A DNA stretch of 64,000 nucleotides from Vandammella animalimorsus (GCF_002285285.1 NZ_NSJF01000003.1:62001-126000), one strand, 5' to 3'; positions 10,121 through 19,960 are shown, counted from the stretch's first letter. Notes: generated from the letters alone by a model not told the origin. Numbers and translations: made by a program.

Positions 10121-10720
10121 TCACGATTTCTTGTTCGTCTGCCGGCTGTGCGCTGCAGCCGGCGCGGGCAGCGCGCCCTGGTGCAGGATGCCACGGTGGT
10201 AGAGCAGCGGCGCCAGGGCCTGCGGGCACTGGGCCGGGTCGGCGCCGGGCAGCTCGCGCGGCCAGGCGCCACGGTAGCCCACGCGCTCGACCTGGCCGAT
10301 GAAAATGGTGTGATCGCCCGCCAGGTGCTGGGCGTGGCGGCGGCATTCGAACCAGGCCAGCGCGCCAGGCAGCAGCGGCACGCCGCTGGCAGCGCGGACG
10401 GTGTGCAGGTTGCGGAAGCGATCCAGGCCCGGCGTGGCAAAGCGCTGCGCCAGCAGCAGCTGGTCGGCAGCCAGCACGTTGATGGCAAAGTGCTGACAGT
10501 GCAAAAAGTCCTGCAGGTGGCTGGAGGCGTTGAGCAAACTCCACAGCACCAGCGGCGGCTCCAGCGACACCGAGGCAAAGGAGCTGACCGTCAGGCCCGC
10601 AGGCTGGCCCTGGGCGTCCAGCGTGGTGACGATGGTCACACCGCTGGCGAAGCTGCCCAGCGCATCACGGAAGTGGCGGGTGCTGAAATGGCTTTGCAGG
10701 TGCTCGGCACTGTCGGGCAT
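10121..10720 (-). CDS. flavin reductase family protein (DIM6/NTAB, FMN-binding)
   Basis: A 199-residue protein of the flavin reductase-like fold that supplies reduced FMN or FAD to monooxygenases. Visible motifs are 'FRDALGSFASGVTIVTT' at the N-terminus, 'GLTVSSFASVSLEPPLVLW' and 'FAINVL', and the conserved 'HTIFIGQVE' with its His. I chose the ATG giving MPDSAEHL; an upstream TTG would add six residues. No partner monooxygenase is adjacent. It could in principle serve the flavin monooxygenase at 62145, which has no reductase beside it in this window. Confidence 0.9.
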   Translation of the reverse strand: MPDSAEHLQSHFSTRHFRDALGSFASGVTIVTTLDAQGQPAGLTVSSFASVSLEPPLVLWSLLNASSHLQDFLHCQHFAINVLAADQLLLAQRFATPGLDRFRNLHTVRAASGVPLLPGALAWFECRRHAQHLAGDHTIFIGQVERVGYRGAWPRELPGADPAQCPQALAPLLYHRGILHQGALPAPAAAHSRQTNKKS

Positions 10721-10795
10721 GGTCAGGGGCGCTCCCAAAGGCGGCAGGGGTGGAAGTCAAAAAACGTGGTGCGAGCAGGCCTCATCGCAGCAGGT

Positions 10796-12106
10796 TCAGC
10801 CCTGCTGCTGCGCCTGCACCAGCGCATCCAGCGCCTGTTCGAGCGCCTCGTCGCGCGTGAAGGGTTGCAGCTGCGCAGCCAGCGCATCCAGCGCTGCGGC
10901 CCCTTGGCGCTTAAGTTGCTGCACGGCCTGGCCGGCTTCGCGCCCGCTGGCGTAGGCCAGGCTTTGCAGCAGCGGCGCGCCGCGGGCGGTGGTGAGCTTG
11001 AAGTAGAACTGGCCGTCGGCTTCGCGGTATTGCTTGATCTGCGGCGGGGCTTCGGCCGCGGCGGCATCCGGCGCGGCGGGCCGGGCCAGCGGCTGGCGCA
11101 GGTCGCACAGGCCCACGGCGCGCTTGAGCTCTGCCAGATAGGGCGCGGCCTCGGCGCGGGCTTTTTCGGCGCCGCGCTGCAAGATGGCCTCGATGCGCGC
11201 CGGGTCGGCCATCAGGGCATCGAACTGCGCGCGCATCGGGGCAATCTCGGCGTCGATCAGCTCAAAGAGTTGCTGCTTGGCCTCGCCCCAGGCAATGCCC
11301 TGGGCGAAGGCTTGGCGCATGGCCTCGGTTTGCTCGGCGCTGGCAAAGGCCTGGTAGATCTGGAAGATGGCCGAGCCTTCGGTTTCCTTGGGCTCGCCCG
11401 GCGCGCGCGAGTCGGTGGCAATGCCCATGATGAGCTTGCGCAGCTGCTCGCGCGGCGTGAACAGGGCAATGGTGTTGCCGTAGCTCTTGCTCATCTTGCG
11501 CCCGTCCAGGCCGGGCAGCGTGGCCACGTGCTCGTCCACCAGCGCCTCGGGCGGCACCAGCAGCTCCTGCCCGTGGCCGTAGATGTGGTTGAAGCTGGCG
11601 GCCATGTCGCGCGCCATCTCGATGTGCTGCACCTGGTCGCGCCCCACGGGCACCTTGTGCGCCTTGAACATCATGATGTCGGCGGCCATCAGCACCGGGT
11701 ACATGAACAGCCCGGCGGTGACGTCGGCGTCGGGGTCGGCGCCCGTCTCGGCGTTCTTGTCCACCGCGGCCTTGTAGGCATGGGCGCGGTTGAGAAGGCC
11801 CTTGCCGGTGACGCAGGTCAGCAGCCAGGTCAGCTGCGGGATTTCGGGGATGTCGCTCTGGCGGTAGAAGGTCACCTGCTCGGGGTCCAGCCCGCAGGCG
11901 ATCCAGGTGGCAGCGATCTCCAGCGTCGATTGCTGGGTCTGCACCGGGTTTTGCGACTTGATCAGGCTGTGCAGGTCGGCCAGGAAGAAGAAATGCTCGG
12001 CGCCGGGCTGGGCCTGCGAGCGCACCGAGGGCCGAATGGCGCCTGCGTAATTGCCCAGGTGCGGGATGCCCGAGGGGGTGATGCCGGTGAGGAAACGGGT
12101 GGTCAT
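10796..12106 (-). CDS. trpS: tryptophanyl-tRNA synthetase
   Basis: Charges tRNA(Trp) in the cytoplasm. It is a class I synthetase of 436 residues, longer than the 334-residue E. coli enzyme because of a C-terminal extension after about residue 340, as is common in Burkholderiales. Signatures are TGITPSGIPHLGNYAG (the HIGH-equivalent) at the N-terminus and GRKMSKSYGN for ATP binding. The start is the ATG giving MTTRFLTG; a TTG nine bases upstream is less likely. The gene precedes a site-2 protease gene on the same strand, but that gene lies upstream in transcription. Confidence 0.96.
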   Translation of the reverse strand: MTTRFLTGITPSGIPHLGNYAGAIRPSVRSQAQPGAEHFFFLADLHSLIKSQNPVQTQQSTLEIAATWIACGLDPEQVTFYRQSDIPEIPQLTWLLTCVTGKGLLNRAHAYKAAVDKNAETGADPDADVTAGLFMYPVLMAADIMMFKAHKVPVGRDQVQHIEMARDMAASFNHIYGHGQELLVPPEALVDEHVATLPGLDGRKMSKSYGNTIALFTPREQLRKLIMGIATDSRAPGEPKETEGSAIFQIYQAFASAEQTEAMRQAFAQGIAWGEAKQQLFELIDAEIAPMRAQFDALMADPARIEAILQRGAEKARAEAAPYLAELKRAVGLCDLRQPLARPAAPDAAAAEAPPQIKQYREADGQFYFKLTTARGAPLLQSLAYASGREAGQAVQQLKRQGAAALDALAAQLQPFTRDEALEQALDALVQAQQQG

Positions 12107-12151
12107 GGATGGCAAGCGGAAAAGAGTGAGTGGCAGCAGGCAGCGCCCGCA

Positions 12152-12829
12152 TCATGGCAGCGGCAGCCCCAGCCATTGCAGCGGCTGCAGCAGCACCTGC
12201 AGCCCGGCTTCAAGCAGCGGGTAGAGCCAGTAGCGATCGAGCAGGTTCAGCCACAACAGGCCCAGCACGATGAAAAAGCCCAGCGGCTCCAGCCGCGCCA
12301 GGTAGTGGGCCGGGCGCGCGGGCAGCAGGCCCACGGCGATGCGCCCGCCATCGAGCGGCGGCAGCGGAAACAGATTCAGCGCCGCCAGCACCAGGTTGAC
12401 CATGATGCCGGCCCAGGCCATGCGGGCGAAGAAGGGCTCAAACAAACCCTGCTGGCCCAGCCACAGCAGCACGGCCAGCAGCAGCGTCCACAGCACGGCC
12501 TGCAGCAAGTTGGACAGTGGCCCAGCCAGCGCCACCCAGACCATGTCGTAGCGCGGGTTGCGCAGCTTGCGCGTGTTCACCGGCACTGGCTTGGCGTAGC
12601 CGAACATCAGCGCGCCCTGCGAGGCGAACAACAGCAGCAAGGGCAGCAGCACCGTGCCAAAGGGGTCGATGTGCTTGAAGGGGTTGAGCGTGACGCGCCC
12701 GAGCAAGGCCGCCGTGGGATCGCCCAGGCGCCGCGCCACATAGGCGTGCGCGGCCTCATGGATGGTGATGGCCAACAGCACCGGCAGCGCCATCACCGCT
12801 GCATTTTGGATGAAGGAGGAGAAATTCAC
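12152..12829 (-). CDS. site-2 protease family metalloprotease (peptidase M50)
   Basis: An intramembrane zinc protease-like protein of 225 residues with about six membrane helices. The zinc motif HEAAH sits in ITIHEAAHAYVARRLGDP near the N-terminus, and the third ligand region is NLFPLPPLDGGRI. Homologues begin MNFSSFIQ, which matches the GTG start here (GTG-AAT-TTC), preceded by no strong ribosome site. The longer upstream frame is arginine-rich and not family-like. It transcribes into trpS with a 45-base gap, so the two probably form one unit. The protein substrate is unknown. Confidence 0.88.
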   Translation of the reverse strand: MNFSSFIQNAAVMALPVLLAITIHEAAHAYVARRLGDPTAALLGRVTLNPFKHIDPFGTVLLPLLLLFASQGALMFGYAKPVPVNTRKLRNPRYDMVWVALAGPLSNLLQAVLWTLLLAVLLWLGQQGLFEPFFARMAWAGIMVNLVLAALNLFPLPPLDGGRIAVGLLPARPAHYLARLEPLGFFIVLGLLWLNLLDRYWLYPLLEAGLQVLLQPLQWLGLPLP

Positions 12830-13100
12830 GGCGCGCGATTCTCGCAGAAGATGCGCGCCATTGCCTGCTGCAGGGCGGTAAGCAGGCCTTGCCGTGGACT
12901 GGCGTTTTTTCTGCCCGTGCTGGGGATTGGGATAAAATCCGCCCTCGGCCCTGTGTGGGCCTGTCCATTGGTCGTGGCGATTTTTTCTATCAGTTGCGCG
13001 GGCTGCGGGCTTTGATCTCGCAGCTTTTTTTTGCACTGCAGCACCCCATGGCAGGCCCCTGCCAAGCAGGATTCTTTGATCCAGACAACGCTTATCTTTT

Positions 13101-13655
13101 ATGAAAATCGCACAAGAAATCCGCGCCGGCAACGTCATCATGCATGGCAAGGATCCGATGATCGTCCTCAAGACCGAATACGCACGCGGCGGGCGCGGCG
13201 CGGCAACGGTGCGCATGAAGCTCAAGGCGCTGCTGTCGAACATGGGCACCGAGGTGGTGTTCAAGGCTGACGACAAGATCGACAACGTCATCCTCGACAA
13301 GAAGGAGTGCACCTACTCCTACTTCGCCGACCCGATGTACGTGTGGATGGACAGCGAATACAACCAGTACGAGGTCGAGGCCGCCAACATGGGCGACGCC
13401 CTGAACTACCTGGAAGACGGCATGAGCGCCGAAGTAGTGTTCTACGACGGCAAGGCCATTTCGGTGGAACTGCCCACCAGCGTGGAGCGCGAGGTCACCT
13501 GGACCGAGCCGGGCGTCAAGGGCGACACCTCGGGCAAGGTACTCAAGCCCTCGAAAATTGCCACAGGCTTTGAAGTGGCCGTGCCGCTGTTCGTCAACCA
13601 GGGCGATCGCATCGAGATCGACACGCGCACCGGCGAGTACCGCAAGCGCGTCTGA
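13101..13655 (+). CDS. efp: elongation factor P, arginine-type
   Basis: Relieves ribosome stalling at polyproline stretches. At 184 residues it has normal length with three beta-barrel domains. The loop that reaches the peptidyl-transfer centre reads YARGGRGAA, with Arg32 at its tip. In betaproteobacteria and pseudomonads this residue is rhamnosylated by EarP, rather than a lysine being modified by EpmA. No earP gene is visible next to efp, though the two are neighbours in many relatives. The gene is divergent from the site-2 protease. Confidence 0.97.
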   Translation: MKIAQEIRAGNVIMHGKDPMIVLKTEYARGGRGAATVRMKLKALLSNMGTEVVFKADDKIDNVILDKKECTYSYFADPMYVWMDSEYNQYEVEAANMGDALNYLEDGMSAEVVFYDGKAISVELPTSVEREVTWTEPGVKGDTSGKVLKPSKIATGFEVAVPLFVNQGDRIEIDTRTGEYRKRV

Positions 13656-14013
13656 TTTACCCCCCTGTCGCGTGGTGCACGGCACAGGCTGGCCATGCAC
13701 CTGCTTGAAATCCTTGCTGGCCGATGGATCGAGGCCCTGGCGCTGATCGCCGCCGGTGGCCCAGGTGTGCGTGTGCGCATCCCCCCACGACGGGGCTTCG
13801 CACCACAGCGGCAAATTGCGTGGAGATGGCGTCATACAGCCCAAAGGCCGTGCGCGCGACACTCGCCAAGCAACCTGAGAACCCCTTGTTCTGAGACGTT
13901 GCCCCTGGGGCCTGCCCTGTGCGTGTCCGGTATCTGCCCCTGGCATGGGCAATGCAGCAGCGGCAGGCGCAAGCGGCATTTCGTTTGATTCTTTTTTTCA
14001 GGACCTCCCTACC
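13656..14013. other. 358-base intergenic region, nothing recognised
   Basis: Spacer between efp and gdhA. I see no gene, no convincing terminator and no repeat shared with the rest of the window. The gdhA promoter presumably lies here. A T-rich stretch (cgtttgattctttttttc) sits just upstream of the gdhA start. Confidence 0.5.
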
Positions 14014-15357
14014 ATGTCTGATCTGTCCCTCCAGCAATTTCTCGACCACATCGCCCAGCGCAACCCCGGCCAGCCCGAATTCCAACAAGCGGCCACTGAA
14101 GTGTTTGAGAGCCTCTGGCCCTTCATCAGCAAGCACCCGCAATACGCCGAACACAATCTGCTGGAGCGCCTGGCAGAACCAGAGCGCATCATCATGTTCC
14201 GCGTCTGCTGGGTGGACGACGCGGGCAAGGTGCAAGTCAACCGTGGCTACCGCATCCAGCACAGCATGGCCATTGGCCCCTACAAGGGCGGCTTGCGCTT
14301 TCACCCCTCGGTCAACCTCTCGGTGCTCAAATTCCTGGCCTTTGAACAAACCTTCAAAAACGCGCTGACCACCCTGCCCATGGGCGGCGGCAAGGGCGGT
14401 TCGGACTTCGACCCCAAGGGCAAGAGCAATGGCGAAATCATGCGCTTTTGCCAGGCGTTTGCCGCCGAGCTGTACCGCCACGTCGGCGCCGACACCGATG
14501 TGCCTGCGGGCGACATCGGCGTGGGCGGGCGTGAGATCGGCTACATCGCCGGCTACATCAAAAAGCTCACCAACCGCGCCGACTGCGTGCTCACCGGCAA
14601 GCCGCTGAACCTGGGCGGCTCGCTGATCCGCCCCGAGGCCACCGGCTACGGCACCGTGTACTTTGCCGAAGCCATGCTCAACGAGGCGCGCAACTCCTTC
14701 CAAGGCATGAAAGTGGCCGTTTCCGGCTCGGGTAACGTGGCGCAATACGCCATCGAAAAAGCCATGGCATTGGGCGCCACCGTCGTCACCTGCTCGGACT
14801 CCAACGGCACCGTCTATGACCCCGCAGGCTTCTCGCCCGAGAAACTCGCCATCCTGATGGACATCAAGAACGTGCAGTACGGCCGCGTCAAGGACTACGC
14901 CGCCAAGGTCGGCGCCGAGTACATCGAAGGCAAGCGCCCCTGGCACATTCCGGCCGAAGTCGCCCTGCCCTGCGCTACGCAGAACGAGCTGGACGAGAAC
15001 GACGCCAAGACGCTGATTGCCAACGGCGTGGTCTGCGTGGCCGAAGGCGCCAACATGCCCTGCACCATCGAAGCGGCCAAGGCGTTTGAAGCCGCTGGCG
15101 TGCTGTTCGCGCCCGGCAAGGCCAGCAACGCCGGCGGCGTGGCCACCTCCGGCCTGGAGATGAGCCAGAACGCCATGCGCCTGGCCTGGACGCGCCAGGA
15201 AGTGGATCAGCGCCTGTTCGGCATCATGCAAAGCATCCACAAGGCCTGCCTGGAGTATGGCCGCCGCGCCGACGGCAAGGTCAGCTACATCGACGGCGCC
15301 AACATCGCCGGCTTCGTCAAAGTGGCCGACGCCATGCTGGCCCAGGGCGTGGTCTGA
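14014..15357 (+). CDS. gdhA: NADP-specific glutamate dehydrogenase
   Basis: Makes glutamate from 2-oxoglutarate and ammonium with NADPH. The length of 447 residues equals that of the E. coli hexameric enzyme. Substrate-site motifs are [13 protein letters not shown] (Lys91) and [15 protein letters not shown] (Lys127). The coenzyme domain shows [12 protein letters not shown] and [12 protein letters not shown]. The ATG giving [10 protein letters not shown] follows AGGACCTCC, which is only a fair ribosome site. A longer frame upstream encodes nothing family-like. The gene is followed after 52 bases by miaA. Confidence 0.97.
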   Translation: MSDLSLQQFLDHIAQRNPGQPEFQQAATEVFESLWPFISKHPQYAEHNLLERLAEPERIIMFRVCWVDDAGKVQVNRGYRIQHSMAIGPYKGGLRFHPSVNLSVLKFLAFEQTFKNALTTLPMGGGKGGSDFDPKGKSNGEIMRFCQAFAAELYRHVGADTDVPAGDIGVGGREIGYIAGYIKKLTNRADCVLTGKPLNLGGSLIRPEATGYGTVYFAEAMLNEARNSFQGMKVAVSGSGNVAQYAIEKAMALGATVVTCSDSNGTVYDPAGFSPEKLAILMDIKNVQYGRVKDYAAKVGAEYIEGKRPWHIPAEVALPCATQNELDENDAKTLIANGVVCVAEGANMPCTIEAAKAFEAAGVLFAPGKASNAGGVATSGLEMSQNAMRLAWTRQEVDQRLFGIMQSIHKACLEYGRRADGKVSYIDGANIAGFVKVADAMLAQGVV

Positions 15358-15366
15358 GCCCGCTCT

Positions 15367-15389
15367 GCCACGGCGCAGCGCGCTGTGGC
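15367..15389. other. hairpin between gdhA and miaA
   Basis: tgccacggcgc pairs with gcgctgtggca apart from one mismatch. It has no T run, so it is more likely a processing or stabilising structure than a full terminator. Confidence 0.35.
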
Positions 15390-15409
15390 ACAACAGGAGT
15401 CCCATACCG

Positions 15410-16417
15410 ATGGCGGACATCCAGCACAACGGCCTGCTCGACAGGCCGTTTTTCATTCTCACCGGGCCCACGGCCAGCGGCAAATCCGCCCTGGCCCTGG
15501 CCCTGGCGCAGGCGCTTGCGCCTACGCAGCAGCTGGAGATCGTCAGCGTCGATTCGGCGCTGGTCTATCAGGGCATGGACATCGGCACGGCCAAACCTAC
15601 GCGGGCCGAGCGCGCCCAGGTGCCGCACCATCTGATCGACATCCGCGCGCCGCAGCACAGCTACAGCGTGGCCGAGTTCCTGAGCGATTGCCTGCAGTGC
15701 ATCGACCAAATCCTGGCGCGCGGCGCCTTCCCGCTGCTGGTGGGCGGCACGCTGATGTATTTGCAGGCCCTGCTGCACGGTCTGGACGCCCTGCCCCCGG
15801 CCGATGCCGCCGTGCGCGCCGAGCTGGAAGCGCGCGCGCAGCGCCAGGGCTGGCCGGCACTGCATGCCTGGCTGGCCCAGGTCGATCCGGCCACGGCCGC
15901 GCGCCTGGCGCCGCGCGATGCCCAGCGCATCCAGCGCGCGCTGGAGGTCTGGCAGCTCACCGGCCAGCCGCTGTCGCAGCTGCAGCAGCGCGCCCGGCAG
16001 GCGCAGCCTGGCCTGGCGGACTGGATCGCGCAACGCATGCTGTCGGTAGAGCCTGCCGAACGCGCCTGGCTGCACCAGCGCGTGGCGCAGCGCTTTGCGC
16101 AGATGCTGCAGGACGGCTTTCTGGACGAGGTGCGCGCGCTGCGCGCCAACCCGCTGCTGCACGCGCAGCTGCCATCCATGCGCGCCGTGGGCTATCGCCA
16201 GGCCTGGCAGATGCTCGATGGTCAACTGCCGGCAGATGCCTGGGTCGCGCAGGCCGAAGCCGCCACCCGCCAACTGGCCAAGCGGCAAATGACCTGGCTG
16301 CGCAGCATGCCCAGCCGCCAAGTGCTGCACAGCGACCAGCTCACCGCCGAGCAAATGCTGCAACAGGCCCTGCCTCGCCTGCAGCACGCCATCGCCAGCG
16401 CCGCCGATTTGCCATGA
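15410..16417 (+). CDS. miaA: tRNA dimethylallyltransferase
   Basis: Adds a dimethylallyl group to A37 of tRNAs reading codons that begin with U. The 335-residue protein has the P-loop GPTASGKS (19-26), the [17 protein letters not shown] substrate motif and a C-terminal [12 protein letters not shown] helix. The ATG follows AACAGGAGT at proper spacing. The usual neighbours mutL and hfq are absent; it follows gdhA instead, so it may share that transcript. Confidence 0.95.
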   Translation: MADIQHNGLLDRPFFILTGPTASGKSALALALAQALAPTQQLEIVSVDSALVYQGMDIGTAKPTRAERAQVPHHLIDIRAPQHSYSVAEFLSDCLQCIDQILARGAFPLLVGGTLMYLQALLHGLDALPPADAAVRAELEARAQRQGWPALHAWLAQVDPATAARLAPRDAQRIQRALEVWQLTGQPLSQLQQRARQAQPGLADWIAQRMLSVEPAERAWLHQRVAQRFAQMLQDGFLDEVRALRANPLLHAQLPSMRAVGYRQAWQMLDGQLPADAWVAQAEAATRQLAKRQMTWLRSMPSRQVLHSDQLTAEQMLQQALPRLQHAIASAADLP

Positions 16418-16546
16418 TGGGGCCCGGTTTGGTTGAAATCACCGCCAACACAGGTGACAATCGCGCTCTTGCGCGCGGCGGCCGCACTGCTGACGCGCTG
16501 TTTTTGTGTCTTTTGGACTTTTTCTTTCATTGCCTTGGGTACTTCG

Positions 16547-17335
16547 ATGTTGAACCTGAAAAAACTTTTGCTCGCCCCCGTTGTTGCTTCTTTGCTGGTG
16601 GCCCATGGCCATGCCGCTGCTGAAACCGCCAAGGCCGAGGCCAACGCAGGCACCATCGTCGTGGGCCTGGACGACAACTTCCCGCCCATGGGCTTTCGCG
16701 ATGAGAAGAACGAGATCGTCGGCTTCGACATCGACATGGCCCGCGAAGTGGCCAAGCGCATGAACGTCAAGGCCGAGTTCCGCCCCATCGACTGGGGCGC
16801 CAAGGAGGCCGAGCTCAACAGCAAGCGCGTGGACGTGCTGTGGAACGGCCTGACCATCACCGAGGAGCGCAAGAAGCACATCGGCTTTACCGCCCCCTAC
16901 ATGGAAAACCACCAGATCATCGTCGTGGGCGCCAAGTCCGACATCACCAACAAGGCCGGCCTGGCCGGCAAGGTGGTGGGCGCGCAGGAAGGCAGCAGCG
17001 CCGTCGAGGCCATCAACAAGGAAGCGGACGTGGCCAAGAGCTTCAAGCAGCTCAAGACCTTTGCCGACAACATCACCGCGCTGATGGACCTGGGCACAGG
17101 CCGCCTCGATGCCGTGGTGGTCGATGAGGTCGTGGGTCGCTACTACGTGGCCAAGCGCGCCAATGATTTCCGCGTGCTGGAGGACAACTTCGGCACCGAG
17201 GACTACGGCGTGGGCATGCGCAAGGACGACGCCGAGCTGCTGCAAAAGGTCGACGCCACGCTGGCCGAGATGAAGAAGGACGGCACGGCACAGAAGATCT
17301 CCGAGAAGTGGTTCGGCGCCAACGTCATCAAGTAA
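16547..17335 (+). CDS. polar amino-acid ABC transporter substrate-binding protein
   Basis: A periplasmic receptor of 262 residues (SBP_bac_3 family) with signal peptide MLNLKKLLLAPVVASLLVAH, cut near HAAA-ET. Typical motifs are IVVGLDDNFPPMGFRD, 'IVGFDIDMAREVAKRM', 'VDVLWNGLTITEERKKH' and a C-terminal 'AQKISEKWFG'. The ATG was chosen at the signal peptide. It is the first gene of a receptor-permease-ATPase operon. A strong hairpin stop follows the gene, so the receptor should be made in excess over the membrane parts, as is usual for such systems. Its ligand is likely a polar amino acid, but which one is not clear. Confidence 0.93.
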   Translation: MLNLKKLLLAPVVASLLVAHGHAAAETAKAEANAGTIVVGLDDNFPPMGFRDEKNEIVGFDIDMAREVAKRMNVKAEFRPIDWGAKEAELNSKRVDVLWNGLTITEERKKHIGFTAPYMENHQIIVVGAKSDITNKAGLAGKVVGAQEGSSAVEAINKEADVAKSFKQLKTFADNITALMDLGTGRLDAVVVDEVVGRYYVAKRANDFRVLEDNFGTEDYGVGMRKDDAELLQKVDATLAEMKKDGTAQKISEKWFGANVIK

Positions 17336-17390
17336 GCCGCGCGGGCAGCGGCGGGCACACGTTTGATACTCGCCCGCTGCCGCAAACCCA

Positions 17391-17447
17391 CCGCTTTTCG
17401 CGCCTTGCGCCGCCTGTGGCGGCACGGCGCGAAAAGCGGCTTCTTTT
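17391..17447 (+). terminator. nested hairpin with T-rich tail after the receptor gene
   Basis: A perfect 14-bp outer stem (17391-17404 with 17426-17439) encloses a second stem, gccgcc/ggcggc (17409-17414 with 17418-17423). It is followed by cttctttttg. It sits inside the operon, between receptor and permease, so it probably acts as a partial stop that sets their ratio. Confidence 0.75.
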
Positions 17448-17546
17448 TGGGCCTTGCTGGCATCGCAGCAGGCCCATTGCCGTACCCGGGTGCGGCCCAG
17501 CGGCCCCAGCGGCCTTGCGCGCCGACATTCCTCTTGCCCCTTTGTC

Positions 17547-18191
17547 ATGAACTACGTCCTCTCGATGCTGCCGGCCCTGTGGGATGGCCTGCAAGTGACA
17601 CTGACGCTGTTTGCCATCACGCTGTCACTGGCCATCCCGCTGGGACTGCTGCTGGCGCTGGCGCGTGTCTCACGCCTGGGGCCGTTGAGCGCATTGGTCA
17701 ACGGCTACATCTGGCTGATGCGCGGCACGCCGCTGCTGCTGCAAATTTTCTTCATCTACTTTGCACTGCCGGGCATGGGCATCACCCTGCCGGACTTTCC
17801 CACCGCCGTCGTTGCCTTCGTGCTGAACTACGCGGCCTATTTCGCTGAAATCTTTCGCTCGGGCATCCAATCGGTGGATCGCGGCCAGTACGAGGGCGCC
17901 AAGGTGCTGGGGCTGAACTACACCCAAACCATGCGCCGCATCGTGCTGCCGCAGATGGTGCGCCACATCCTGCCGCCGATGAGCAACGAGACCATCACCC
18001 TGGTCAAGGACACCTCGCTGATCTACGTGCTGGCGCTCAATGATCTGCTGCGCGCGGCGCGCCTGATCGTGCAGCGCGACTTCAACACCACCGCCTTCGT
18101 GGTGGCCGCCATCTTCTATCTGCTGATGACCTTGGTGCTGACCTGGCTGTTCCAGCGCCTGGAGCGACACTATGCCCGCTACGACCAGTAA
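17547..18191 (+). CDS. amino-acid ABC transporter permease
   Basis: An inner-membrane permease of 214 residues. Motifs are the helix 'LWDGLQVTLTLFAITLSLAIP', 'YIWLMRGTPLLLQIFFIYFALP' and the EAA-loop 'GLNYTQTMRRIVLPQMVRH'. The start is the ATG giving MNYVLSML; the upstream in-frame extension is part of the terminator region. It overlaps the ATPase gene by 20 bases, so translation is coupled. Only one permease gene is present, so the channel is probably a homodimer. Confidence 0.93.
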   Translation: MNYVLSMLPALWDGLQVTLTLFAITLSLAIPLGLLLALARVSRLGPLSALVNGYIWLMRGTPLLLQIFFIYFALPGMGITLPDFPTAVVAFVLNYAAYFAEIFRSGIQSVDRGQYEGAKVLGLNYTQTMRRIVLPQMVRHILPPMSNETITLVKDTSLIYVLALNDLLRAARLIVQRDFNTTAFVVAAIFYLLMTLVLTWLFQRLERHYARYDQ

Positions 18192-18963
18192 GCCCCAGCC
18201 CCAAACCATGATCCGCGCCCAAGGCCTGGGCAAATCATTTGGTGCGCACCGCGTGCTCGACGGCGTTTCGCTGGACCTGGCCCAAGGCGAGGTGGTGGCC
18301 GTCATTGGCCCCTCGGGCTCTGGCAAGAGCACATTTTTGCGCTGTCTGAACCACCTTGAAACCATCGACGCGGGCAGCATCCACATCGAGGGCGAGGCCC
18401 TGGCCGAGACCGATGCCGCCACCGGCCAGGTGCGCTATGCGCCCGATGCGCAGCTGCGCCGCATTTGCCGCAAGATGGGCATGGTGTTCCAGAGCTTCAA
18501 TCTGTTTCCGCACATGACGGTGCTGGAAAACATCATCGAGGCGCCGGTGACGGTCAAAGGCCTGGCGCGCGATGCGGCCATCGCCCAGGCCGAGGCGCTG
18601 CTGACCAAGGTGGGCCTGCTGGCCAAGCGCGACAACTACCCCGGCCGGCTCTCGGGCGGACAAAAGCAGCGCGTGGCCATCGCCCGCGCGCTGGCCATGG
18701 AGCCGCAGATCATGCTGTTTGATGAACCCACCTCGGCGCTGGATCCGGAGCTCACCGTCGAAGTGCTGCGCACCATGCGCGCCCTGGCCCAGGAGCACAT
18801 GACCATGCTGGTGGTGACGCACGAAATGGGCTTTGCGCGTGAAGTGGCTGGCCGCGTGGTATTCATGGACCAGGGCCAGATCCTGGAAAACGCCCCCTCG
18901 GCGCAGTTCTTCGCCAACCCGCAGCACGAGCGCAGCCGGGCCTTTTTGTGCCAGATGCTGTAG
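18172..18963 (+). CDS. amino-acid ABC transporter ATP-binding protein
   Basis: The 263-residue ATPase of the polar amino-acid uptake system. It has Walker A GPSGSGKST, signature LSGGQKQR, Walker B LFDEPTSALDPE and the H-loop VVTHEMGF. It overlaps the permease gene. An internal ATG 12 codons in (MIRAQGLGKSF) matches the usual family start and may be the true one; I kept the first because it lies within coupling range. It may also energise the ATPase-less receptor/permease pair at 5472-7529. Confidence 0.95.
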   Translation: MPATTSKPQPQTMIRAQGLGKSFGAHRVLDGVSLDLAQGEVVAVIGPSGSGKSTFLRCLNHLETIDAGSIHIEGEALAETDAATGQVRYAPDAQLRRICRKMGMVFQSFNLFPHMTVLENIIEAPVTVKGLARDAAIAQAEALLTKVGLLAKRDNYPGRLSGGQKQRVAIARALAMEPQIMLFDEPTSALDPELTVEVLRTMRALAQEHMTMLVVTHEMGFAREVAGRVVFMDQGQILENAPSAQFFANPQHERSRAFLCQML

Positions 18964-18964
18964 A

Positions 18965-18987
18965 AGAGCCTGTTGCAAGCCTTGGCG
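18965..18987 (+). repeat. possible relic of the palindromic element end
   Basis: Just after the ATPase stop codon, agagcctgttgcaagccttgg resembles the element end agagcctgttcaaagtctc. Only about 20 bases match, so this may be chance. Confidence 0.25.
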
Positions 18988-19030
18988 ACACCCCTCTCAG
19001 GCTACTGCCTCCCCCCAAGATTGGCCGCCT

Positions 19031-19960
19031 TCAGGCCTGCACCTCCCAAGGCTCAAAGCGCAGTTGCCGCAGCCGGGAGCGGTGCTGGGCATAGTCGGGC
19101 TGGATGCGCTCGACCCAGGCCCAGAAGCGCGGGCCGTGGTTCATCTCGTGCAGGTGCGCCAGCTCGTGCACCAGCACGTAATCGAACAGCTGCGGCGCGC
19201 ACTGCGCCAGCCGCCAATGCAGGCGGATGTCCCCGCTGGCGCTGGCGCTGCCCCAGCGGGTCTGGGCGTTGGTCAGCGCCAGGCGGCGGGGGCTCACCCC
19301 CATCAGTGGCGCGAAATGCGCGCAGCGCTGCTGCAATTGCGCCATGGCCTGCGCGCGCAGCCAGTGCTGGGCCGCCTGGGCGATGGCGCTGGCGCTGGCA
19401 TCACGGCGCAGCGGCAGGTGCAACAGCTGCCCGGCCTGGCAGGCCTCATCGCCCTCTTGCCTGGCATGGCCCAACCAGGCCGCGCGCCCGGCAATGCGCG
19501 CGCCACTGGCCAATGCCACGGGCTGGGCCAGGGGTTGCAGCAGCGCGCGCCGCCCGGCCAGGCCCAGGGCAATGCGCAGCAGCTGGCCTTGCCAGACCAG
19601 GCCACAGCCCTCGGCCCAGACCGCCGCTGCGCCAGCGCCCGGAGGGCCGTCTTGCCCCATCTTCTGCAAGGCCTGCCATTGGCCGATGAGCCAGCGCGCC
19701 CGCCCTTGCAGGATGGCTTCGAGCTGTGCCACCCCCAGCCAGTGCGGCGCGCGCACCTGCAGGCCCTGTGCGCTCACGCGCATGCCCACGCTGCGCCGCT
19801 GGGCCCCCTGCCAGTGGTAGGCCACGTACAGCGCCTGGCCGCCATGCTGCAGCACGACGTGGCGATTGGCCTGCGGGTGCCGCCACAGCGCGCTGGCCGC
19901 GCCTGTGGGCTGTTGTGACTGAGGCAGCGCCAGCTCAGCCTGCTGCATCGGACGCGCCAT
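19031..19960 (-). CDS. YgjP-like metallopeptidase domain protein (M48/DUF45)
   Basis: A 309-residue protein of the YgjP/WLM group. The zinc motif is VHELAHLHEMNHGPRFW near the C-terminus, with two His in HELAH and a third in MNH. It is preceded by TRWGSASASGDIRLHWRL, a family hallmark. No signal peptide is seen, so it is probably cytoplasmic. The function of the family is not established. Its start overlaps the end of plsC by 26 bases, which implies translational coupling; this pairing is common in relatives. Confidence 0.88.
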   Translation of the reverse strand: MARPMQQAELALPQSQQPTGAASALWRHPQANRHVVLQHGGQALYVAYHWQGAQRRSVGMRVSAQGLQVRAPHWLGVAQLEAILQGRARWLIGQWQALQKMGQDGPPGAGAAAVWAEGCGLVWQGQLLRIALGLAGRRALLQPLAQPVALASGARIAGRAAWLGHARQEGDEACQAGQLLHLPLRRDASASAIAQAAQHWLRAQAMAQLQQRCAHFAPLMGVSPRRLALTNAQTRWGSASASGDIRLHWRLAQCAPQLFDYVLVHELAHLHEMNHGPRFWAWVERIQPDYAQHRSRLRQLRFEPWEVQA

